From positions 1 through 11,747 of the forward strand of contig JAUSPW010000312.1 of assembly GCA_030652635.1 (NCBI GenBank): a stretch of 11,747 nucleotides of DNA, written 5' to 3'. The notes below the pieces were generated by a model. The model did no database searches, was not told the origin of the DNA, and saw nothing but the letters and a program-made list of their open reading frames with translations. The position numbers were made by a program, and so were the translations under genes. Positions within the stretch are counted from its first letter, which is position 1. Each line of letters begins with the position of its first letter. Below, piece by piece: positions 6,361-11,747 of the stretch. Source of the DNA: Pseudohongiella sp. (GTDB lineage Bacteria; Pseudomonadota; Gammaproteobacteria; Pseudomonadales; Pseudohongiellaceae).

Positions 6361-8559
6361 TTACTCAGCCAACCCACGACGACGCAGCATGTGCACCATA
6401 TCGGGTGAGCGTCCGGCAAAGTCCTGGTATATCTGCATGGCGTCAACACTGCCGCCGCGTGACAGCACGGTGTCGCGGAAATGCTGGCCCGCTTCACGCC
6501 GCATGCCGCCGTTCTCCTTGAACCACTCCACACCGTCGGCATCCAATACTTCACTCCAGATGTAAGAGTAATACCCAGCGGAATAGCCTCCCATGATGTG
6601 TGAGAAGTAAGACAAACGGTAACGAGGTGGCACTGGCGCATAGTCCAGACCAACATCCGCCAGTATCTGTTGTTCGAATGCCATCAAGTTGTCTGCCGAG
6701 GGCACCTGCTCAGGTGCAAGCTGGTGAAGCGCCTGATCAACGATGGATGCAGCCAGGTATTCAGTGGTGCTGAAACCTTGATTAAATTGTTCAGCTGCCA
6801 ATACTTTGTCCAACAGTGCCTGTGGGATTTGCTCACCTGTTTCATGGTGTTTGGCATAATTTTGCAGCACGTCGGGCCATGACGCCCACATTTCGTAAAC
6901 CTGCGACGGGAACTCAACAAAATCGCGGGAAACCGCGGTGCCGGCAAATAATGGATAACGCACATCCGTCAACATGCCATGCACAACATGTCCAAACTCG
7001 TGGAACATGGTCGTCACTTCGTCAAAGCTGATCAGCGCGGGTTCACCTTCAAGCGGTTTGCTGATGTTCTGATGCATCCCAATCACAGGTGCTCCGCCGA
7101 GCAGACCGCTGGGCAACGCATAACTGCTCATCCACGCGCCACCGCGTTTGCTGGGGCGGGCAAAAAAGTCAGTGACCAACAGGCCGAGAGCGGTGCCATC
7201 GGCATCGGTGGCTTCCCAGACTTGTACGTCGGGGTGATATACCGGCAGGTCAGGACGCGCCGTAAAGCTGATACCAAAAATCTGATTGGCTGCGTAGAAC
7301 ACGCCATTGGTCAGTACATTGTTGAGTTCAAAATACGGGCGTACTTCGGCTTCATCAAACGCGTACCGGTCGCGACGCACTTTTTCTGCGTAATAGGACC
7401 AGTCCCACGCAGCCAGCTCAAAAGGTTCCGCCTCAGTGGTGTTGATCAATTGCTGAATGTCATTGGCTTCACGTTGCGCGTTGGCAACTGCCACCGGCGC
7501 AATATCGGCGAGCATTTTGTTAACGGCTACTTTGCTGCCCGCGGTTGTCAGCTCCAGACCAAAATCAGCGTGAGTGTCGTAACCCAGCAATTGTGCGCGT
7601 TCAGCGCGCAGACGTGCGGTGTCAGCCACAATGGCGCGGGTGTCGTATTCGTTGCCACGTGTGCCACGTGCCACAGAAATGGTGTGGATGCGCTCACGCA
7701 GCGCACGATTTTCCAGTGAGCTCAGGATGGGTTGTCCACTGGTGTTCAGCAGTGCCAGCAGGTATTTGCCGTCGTGTCCGGCCGCAGTTGCACGATCCGC
7801 CGCCGCCTGAATCTGTGCAGGCGTCAGGCCAGCCAATTCTTCGACGGTATCCACCAGCACTGCGGAGTCATTCACTTCTGCCAGCACATGTTGATTAAAC
7901 AAGGTACCCAGTCGTGCGAGTTCGCCATTGATTTCACGCAGGCGATCTTTTTCAGTGGCAGCAAGCAGCGCGCCGGCGCGCACAAAATTGGTGTGGTAGC
8001 GCTCCAGCAGACGCTGCGATTCAGGATCCAGCCCCAACTCGCTGCGTTGCTGATACACATGATTGATACGTTCAAACAGATCCGGGTTCAGACTGATGGC
8101 ATCGCTGTGAGCTGCCAGACGCGGCGAAAATTCACGCTGAATTGCCTGCAGCGTCGGATTGGTGTGCGTGCCGGTGATATTACCAAATACACGCTGAACC
8201 CGTCGTAAGTCTTCGCCGCTGTGCTCGAGTGCAATAATGGTGTTTTCAAAGTTGGCGGTTTCTGTTGTGCTGATGATCGCCTCGATTTCGGCCATCTCCA
8301 GTGCCATGCCACGCTCAAGCGCCGGCGCAAAATGCTCGTCACGAATCTGATCAAAGGCTGGTAAGCCGTAAGGCAACGTGCTCGCGGAAAACAGCGGATT
8401 GGTCATATTATCCTGATCGCTTGTGCTGGTGACTTGTGGATCTGCCGGGACTGCTTGTTCTGCAGCGTTGCCGGGCTCGCTCGGGCTGGTTGACTCTTGT
8501 GAACAAGCGCCAAGTACTGCGGATAATCCCAGTGCGGGTATCAGAACTTTGTATTTCAC
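6361..8559 (-). CDS. dcp: Peptidyl-dipeptidase Dcp, M3-family zinc peptidase, lipoprotein form
   Basis: A 732-residue M3 metallopeptidase that removes dipeptides from the C-terminus of peptides. The zinc site is HEFGH at 520-524 plus E549 in SRDFVEFPSQ, exactly 29 residues after the first His as in thimet oligopeptidase. Substrate-binding H654, Y659, Y663 and Y666 (SHIMGGYSAGYYSY) keep that enzyme's spacing. The catalytic body begins near residue 52 (NPLFSASTLPYGLPAFDQI), which matches the very start of E. coli Dcp as I recall it. Before it lies a lipoprotein signal with lipobox LGAC (C19) and a ~30-residue Ser/Pro/Ala-rich linker. Ser at +2 predicts sorting to the outer membrane, so it probably acts in the periplasm. 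The start is GTG, backed by AAGGAG 6 bases upstream. The upstream neighbour in the same direction is a peptide:proton symporter that could import the released dipeptides. The length exceeds E. coli Dcp (about 680) because of the N-terminal extension. Confidence 0.93.
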   Translation of the reverse strand: MKYKVLIPALGLSAVLGACSQESTSPSEPGNAAEQAVPADPQVTSTSDQDNMTNPLFSASTLPYGLPAFDQIRDEHFAPALERGMALEMAEIEAIISTTETANFENTIIALEHSGEDLRRVQRVFGNITGTHTNPTLQAIQREFSPRLAAHSDAISLNPDLFERINHVYQQRSELGLDPESQRLLERYHTNFVRAGALLAATEKDRLREINGELARLGTLFNQHVLAEVNDSAVLVDTVEELAGLTPAQIQAAADRATAAGHDGKYLLALLNTSGQPILSSLENRALRERIHTISVARGTRGNEYDTRAIVADTARLRAERAQLLGYDTHADFGLELTTAGSKVAVNKMLADIAPVAVANAQREANDIQQLINTTEAEPFELAAWDWSYYAEKVRRDRYAFDEAEVRPYFELNNVLTNGVFYAANQIFGISFTARPDLPVYHPDVQVWEATDADGTALGLLVTDFFARPSKRGGAWMSSYALPSGLLGGAPVIGMHQNISKPLEGEPALISFDEVTTMFHEFGHVVHGMLTDVRYPLFAGTAVSRDFVEFPSQVYEMWASWPDVLQNYAKHHETGEQIPQALLDKVLAAEQFNQGFSTTEYLAASIVDQALHQLAPEQVPSADNLMAFEQQILADVGLDYAPVPPRYRLSYFSHIMGGYSAGYYSYIWSEVLDADGVEWFKENGGMRREAGQHFRDTVLSRGGSVDAMQIYQDFAGRSPDMVHMLRRRGLAE

Positions 8560-8565
8560 GACTAT

Positions 8566-8571
8566 CTCCTT
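8566..8571 (-). promoter_or_regulatory. Ribosome binding site of the dcp gene
   Basis: On the minus strand AAGGAG stands 6 bases before the GTG start codon at 8559-8557. This supports the GTG start and hence the lipoprotein signal peptide over the internal ATG at 8406. Confidence 0.75.
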
Positions 8572-8598
8572 GGCAAAGGGTAAATGCCAGACGGCAAG

Positions 8599-8623
8599 GG
8601 ACGGTGTCGGATGGACACCGTCC
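8599..8623 (-). repeat. Intergenic hairpin between the peptide transporter and dcp, possible terminator or leader structure
   Basis: A perfect 10-base stem (GGACGGTGTC 8599-8608, GACACCGTCC 8614-8623) with a 5-base loop. It lies 68 bases past the transporter stop and about 40 bases before the dcp start. No T-tract follows on the minus strand, so it may be a Rho-assisted terminator, an mRNA-stabilising hairpin or a 5' leader structure of dcp. The structure is certain, its role is not. Confidence 0.45.
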
Positions 8624-8640
8624 GTTTGATTACGTTGGGA

Positions 8641-8669
8641 ATTTTATTCCGGACGTTACATACGTTTAA
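8641..8669 (-). promoter_or_regulatory. Candidate sigma-70 promoter for dcp
   Basis: Reading the minus strand, TAAAAT (8646-8641, five of six matches to the -10 consensus) lies 17 bases after TTAAAC (8669-8664, a weak -35). The -10 box overlaps a small inverted repeat GGAAT-TTT-ATTCC (8638-8650), and ACGT half-sites flank it (8653-8656 and 8662-8665), which could bind a regulator. The region is distinctly AT-richer than its surroundings. This is a guess from consensus only. Confidence 0.25.
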
Positions 8670-8690
8670 AACAGCGGCCGCATGATGCCA

Positions 8691-10415
8691 TCAGTCTGCA
8701 TCTTGCATCAACCGCTTGATGACCGGTGATAGCAGCAGCATGACCAGAGCAATCGCCATGGCGACATAACCGACGTTGCTGTACACCTCAATATACGTCG
8801 CTTTGGCAGCGGCGCTGTCCGTCAATTGCCCGCCAATGGTATCGGCACCCGTGCCCGCTGCAATCACGCCTGCCAGGTAATTAGACAGGCCGCTGTACAG
8901 GAACCAGGCGCCCATGGTCATACCCACTGCGCGGGCAGGCGCCAGTTTGGTGACGGCGGACAAACCCACAGGTGACAACATCAGTTCGCCAATGGTGTGA
9001 ATCCAATAAATCAGGAAAATGAAATACACGGCAGTCATGCCGGCTTCGCCAGAAATCTGCATACCTGCGACCAGTGCCAGAAACCCAAGTCCCGCCATAA
9101 AAACGCCGAACGCGAATTTAACCGGTGTGGATGGATTCAGACCTCGACGCGCGAGCACTACCCAGCCCCAAGCCAATATGGGCGCAAAAATAACAATAAA
9201 GGCGGCATTGAGTGACTGAAATACAGGTGCCGGAACCGACAAGCCAAACATGCTGCGATCCACCAGTCGATCCGTAAACAGGTTCAACGATGAACCACCT
9301 TGCTCAAACAAGGCCCAGAACGGAATCTGAGCCAGTATAAAATACAGCGCCGCAAGCATTCGGTTACGCTCAACACCCTGAAGAGACAAAAAGGTGTACG
9401 CCAGCATGACAACCAGAATAATGACACCCAGCAAACCGACATAACCTTCGTGTACCAGATGAGCATTCATCACCAGCAGCATCGATACCGCAATAATGCC
9501 CAAGCCGGTCAGATAACACAGGTTTTCGACATTCAAGGGTCCTAACACTTTCTGTTTGAGTTTATTGAGGTCTGGCGGCTCACCGCGCCCCTCAAGCCAG
9601 CTTTGATAACGCAGGAAAATCATCAGGCCTGCCAGCATACCGATGCCGGCCAGACCAAAACCATATTTCCAGCCATACACAATGCCAAGGTAACCACAAA
9701 AAATGGACGCCAGAAATGAACCCAGATTGATGCCCATATAAAAAATCGTGAACCCGGAATCCCGGCGGGTATCACCAAATCCGTAGAGATCGCCGACCAT
9801 GGTCGAGATATTGGCCTTCAGAAAACCCACACCGGTGATAATTAACGCCAGCGAGAGATACAGAATATTCAGATACAACGACTGGGTTTCTGTGCGAAGC
9901 GTGTAATCGCTAGTGCTGATCGCAGCCGGCATGCCCACCACGGCAGGCTCCAACACCTGCAGCATCGAACCACCTTCATTAAACTGTATGCGCGAAACGG
10001 GTTGTCCTGGCATATCCAGCGCAATCACAATCTGATTGGCATCACCACCACGTCCATCCAGCGTCAGCTGATATTCGGAGCCATTAAAACTCATGATTTG
10101 GCGCGAACCGCTACCTTCAAACGCCATGCCCAGATGGCCCAGCACCAACAGTATGGCGCCAAAGGTGACGGCTTTGCGCGAGCCCAGATACCGATCCGCC
10201 AGCACACCACCAATAATGGTCATCACATACACAAGGGCGGTATAAGCCCCGTACAGCACGGTTGAACGTTCATCGGAAAACAGGAAGTGCTGGGTCAGAT
10301 ACAGAATCAGCAGACCACGCATGCCGTAGTAGGAAAAGCGCTCCCACATTTCGGTCAGGAACAGAATTACCAGGCCGCGAGGATGTCCAAAAATCGTGTT
10401 GTTATTGTTGGTCAT
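8691..10415 (-). CDS. Proton-dependent oligopeptide transporter (POT/PTR2 family) with a periplasmic insert
   Basis: A 574-residue inner-membrane symporter importing di- and tripeptides with protons. The POT signature ExxERFxYY is at 22-30 (E22, E25, R26) in TM1. GGVLADRYLGSRK (69-81) is loop 2-3, K200 in GFLKANIS is the conserved TM4 lysine, FYMGINLGSF (225-234) is the second PTR2 signature, FWALFEQGGSSLNLF (366-380) lies in TM7, and GELMLSPVGLS (476-486, E477) is the conserved TM10 block. Between TM3 and TM4, residues ~101-178 form a hydrophilic, probably beta-rich insert on the periplasmic side, where well-known POTs have only a short loop. The ATG start at 10415 has AAGGA about 10 bases upstream. 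It lies upstream of the peptidyl-dipeptidase on the same strand (131-base gap with a hairpin), fitting a peptide-scavenging pair. The next gene upstream ends 85 bases before it. Confidence 0.93.
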   Translation of the reverse strand: MTNNNNTIFGHPRGLVILFLTEMWERFSYYGMRGLLILYLTQHFLFSDERSTVLYGAYTALVYVMTIIGGVLADRYLGSRKAVTFGAILLVLGHLGMAFEGSGSRQIMSFNGSEYQLTLDGRGGDANQIVIALDMPGQPVSRIQFNEGGSMLQVLEPAVVGMPAAISTSDYTLRTETQSLYLNILYLSLALIITGVGFLKANISTMVGDLYGFGDTRRDSGFTIFYMGINLGSFLASIFCGYLGIVYGWKYGFGLAGIGMLAGLMIFLRYQSWLEGRGEPPDLNKLKQKVLGPLNVENLCYLTGLGIIAVSMLLVMNAHLVHEGYVGLLGVIILVVMLAYTFLSLQGVERNRMLAALYFILAQIPFWALFEQGGSSLNLFTDRLVDRSMFGLSVPAPVFQSLNAAFIVIFAPILAWGWVVLARRGLNPSTPVKFAFGVFMAGLGFLALVAGMQISGEAGMTAVYFIFLIYWIHTIGELMLSPVGLSAVTKLAPARAVGMTMGAWFLYSGLSNYLAGVIAAGTGADTIGGQLTDSAAAKATYIEVYSNVGYVAMAIALVMLLLSPVIKRLMQDAD

Positions 10416-10500
10416 ATTGGGTCCTTGGATAACCCGGGGTGGGGGATGCAGTATTTCGCGCAGGCCTCGTCCTTGAGGCCATGGGAATCAGCATGACTAC

Positions 10501-11535
10501 TTATTGATTGGCAGCTTCCGCTTCGGCACGGCGTGCGCCAGCCAGGATGCCAGGCATCGCGTAGTTGCCTTCGTGACAGGCGTACTCGTACATGGGGCCT
10601 TCAGTGGCATGGTAACTCAGCTCTGCAGTCCATGGCTGACTGTACAGATTGGAGTCCTCGACAGTGAATTGGTAGACCACTTCAGTATCGGAGTAACGCA
10701 TGAAACGCTCGGTAATTTTGCCTGCTGGCGATATGGGTACAGAGCTTTCAGCCATTTGTTGCGGGTTGATATTAACCGTTTCAACAACCAGCCACTCGCC
10801 TTCGAACCAGCCACGTGAATCACCAAACCATTGGTTCAGCTCTTTGGGGCGCAGGTTTGCGCGTGCTTCATCTGCACTGTCGTACAGCGGGATAATGCGC
10901 GCATCGTGATTCATCTCCACGAGAATGGTTAAGTAATCGTCGGTCTGCACAAACTGGTAGGTGCTGTTGTACAGCGTGCCCATCATGCCGGGACCGGCTG
11001 TGTTACCAAAACCCAGGAAACAACGCTCTGCCAAGGGCAGGGCCTCAGGACCATCGGCGTTGCCCTGACCGGTGACATAACGCGCGCCAAAATTGCGGTT
11101 GACCTGCACCAGCGGAGTCTCCAGACGCGGGACGCGACCCGTGGGCGGATCAATCAAATAAGAACTGCGAAATTCGCCTTTGACCATGGCCAGATTTGAA
11201 CCCGGATCAATCCAGAAATCGTTATAACCACGCAGGCCAAAGTCAAAACTGCCGGCGGGTGGTGCGGTGCCTGGCACGGTGGTTTCGGGCGCATCGACTT
11301 CAGCCAGCGGTAGACCCGCTACCGAGGTGTTGGCAACAATCAAAGCGGCTTCTTCAGGCGTGACCACCAGTTTGTCGACGCCTTGCGGGCGTTGCAGATT
11401 GGTGAGTGATGCGTTGGTCCACAGTCCATTCAGATCCGGCCGTTGGGTGCTTTGAGCAACACTGGACGTGGACGCAATTGCCAGCGACAAGCTGGCAAGT
11501 ACAAATCCTGCGGCTAGCTTTTGGGTCATTTTCAT
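10501..11535 (-). CDS. Secreted protein of an uncharacterised 'ACHEGNY' family
   Basis: A 344-residue exported protein with a clear Sec signal peptide (KMTQK, core LAAGFVLASLSLAIA, probable cleavage A27|Q28 after SVA). The mature part opens with PDLNGLW (33-39) and holds GYNDFWIDPGS (103-113), SSYLIDPPTGRVP (124-136), WFEGEWLVVETVN and, near the end, EYACHEGNY (317-325). I recognise this motif set from a large group of periplasmic proteins in Proteobacteria and Acidobacteria annotated only as hypothetical; no function is known to me. It has two cysteines in the mature chain (C172 and C320), which could form a disulfide. The conserved H321/E322 after C320 are candidates for a binding or catalytic site. 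The ATG start at 11535 has AGGAG 7 bases upstream; a second ATG two codons later is less well spaced. It lies upstream of the peptide transporter on the same strand, 85 bases apart. Confidence 0.85.
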   Translation of the reverse strand: MKMTQKLAAGFVLASLSLAIASTSSVAQSTQRPDLNGLWTNASLTNLQRPQGVDKLVVTPEEAALIVANTSVAGLPLAEVDAPETTVPGTAPPAGSFDFGLRGYNDFWIDPGSNLAMVKGEFRSSYLIDPPTGRVPRLETPLVQVNRNFGARYVTGQGNADGPEALPLAERCFLGFGNTAGPGMMGTLYNSTYQFVQTDDYLTILVEMNHDARIIPLYDSADEARANLRPKELNQWFGDSRGWFEGEWLVVETVNINPQQMAESSVPISPAGKITERFMRYSDTEVVYQFTVEDSNLYSQPWTAELSYHATEGPMYEYACHEGNYAMPGILAGARRAEAEAANQ

Positions 11536-11542
11536 GTCAGAT

Positions 11543-11547
11543 CTCCT
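11543..11547 (-). promoter_or_regulatory. Ribosome binding site of the secreted-protein gene
   Basis: AGGAG on the minus strand, 7 bases before the ATG at 11535-11533. This favours the first of two closely spaced ATG codons. Confidence 0.7.
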
Positions 11548-11586
11548 GAATGTGTCGTTTTGCTTGAGCGCAACGGTATCGCTGTC

Positions 11587-11598
11587 ACAAGGCCTTGT
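11587..11598. repeat. 12-base perfect palindrome in the promoter region of the secreted-protein gene
   Basis: ACAAGGCCTTGT is fully self-complementary and lies about 50 bases before the start codon of the secreted-protein gene, within the 89-base gap after serB. On the minus strand it overlaps TTTACA, a -35-like hexamer, with TACCGT (a poor -10) 17 bases on. It could be an operator or simply chance. No T-tract marks it as a terminator for serB. Confidence 0.35.
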
Positions 11599-11624
11599 AA
11601 AGTGTAATCAAGTCGGATTTGAGG

Positions 11625-11747
11625 CTAAATTCCGTCTCTATCCCTGAACCCCAGCAAATACAGGATGCCATCGAGCCCCAGTGTGGAAATGGCCTGCTTG
11701 GCGGATTTCTTGACCAGGGGTTTCGCACGGAAGGCCACGCCCAGGCC
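11625..11747 (-). CDS. serB: Phosphoserine phosphatase SerB, last 40 residues (5' part outside window)
   Basis: The minus strand is open from the window edge to a TAG at 11627-11625. The 40 residues begin GLGVAFRAKPLVKKSAKQAI and end with LGLDGILYLLGFRDRDGI. GLGVAFRAKP is the C-terminal substrate-site loop of SerB-type HAD phosphatases, and the closing LYLLGFRDRD is what I remember from Pseudomonas-type SerB. The enzyme hydrolyses L-phosphoserine in the last step of serine synthesis in the cytoplasm. The HAD catalytic motifs are outside the window and cannot be checked. The next gene on the same strand starts 89 bases downstream and seems to be a separate unit. Confidence 0.75.
   Translation of the reverse strand, partial: GLGVAFRAKPLVKKSAKQAISTLGLDGILYLLGFRDRDGI

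Noticed and set aside
7655..7673. Repeated CCACGTG-like units (gccacgtgtgccacgtgccac)
   Set aside because: They lie inside the peptidase coding region and reflect the VARGTRG codons; no sign of a regulatory or mobile repeat.
6979..7719. A 246-codon open frame on the plus strand opposite the peptidase gene
   Set aside because: It is antisense to a well-supported M3 peptidase, lacks recognisable motifs and has an odd composition rich in Arg, His, Gln and Cys, typical of a shadow frame.
10463..10480. Inverted repeat GGCCTC-GTCCTT-GAGGCC between the secreted-protein stop and the peptide-transporter start
   Set aside because: The stem is only 6 bases and no T-tract follows on either strand, so a terminator call is not supported.

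Overview
The window looks like a chromosomal segment of a gammaproteobacterium. The partial phosphoserine phosphatase tail at the right end resembles the Pseudomonas/Cellvibrio type, the other families are common in free-living marine or soil gammaproteobacteria, and base composition is moderate and even. This lineage call is inference from remembered sequences. I see no mobile element, CRISPR array, rRNA or tRNA, and no gene-free stretch longer than about 130 bases.

Left half, plus strand: the C-terminal part of a SulP-family anion/dicarboxylate transporter with its STAS domain (2-712); a spermidine-synthase-like methyltransferase-fold protein overlapping it by 4 bases (709-1488); a 14-helix DHA2 drug-efflux-type MFS permease that begins with TTG (1538-3205); a LivJ/LivK-like periplasmic binding protein (3320-4453); and, overlapping that, a membrane diguanylate cyclase with a long periplasmic sensor region, HAMP and GGEEF domain (4431-6302). 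The last two form the most interesting unit. The binding protein has no ABC permease or ATPase beside it, keeps most amino-acid-contacting residues of LivJ, and is translationally coupled to a TorS-like sensor that makes cyclic di-GMP. A plausible reading is a two-gene system that senses a periplasmic amino acid (or similar ligand) and sets c-di-GMP output.

Right half, minus strand, convergent with the left half across a hairpin at 6314-6346: an M3-family peptidyl-dipeptidase made as a lipoprotein (8559-6361); a proton-dependent oligopeptide transporter with an unusual periplasmic insert of about 75 residues (10415-8691); a secreted protein of an uncharacterised 'ACHEGNY' family (11535-10501); and the last 40 residues of serB (11747-11625). 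The dipeptidase and the peptide transporter make a sensible peptide-scavenging pair: dipeptides are cut from peptides at the envelope and then imported with protons. The amino-acid-like sensor next door fits a peptide/amino-acid theme, but the two groups are transcribed towards each other and need not be co-regulated.

Several starts were moved from the longest possible reading frame to positions with a clear ribosome binding site (3320 and 4431). All family assignments rest on motifs read by eye; no database search was run.
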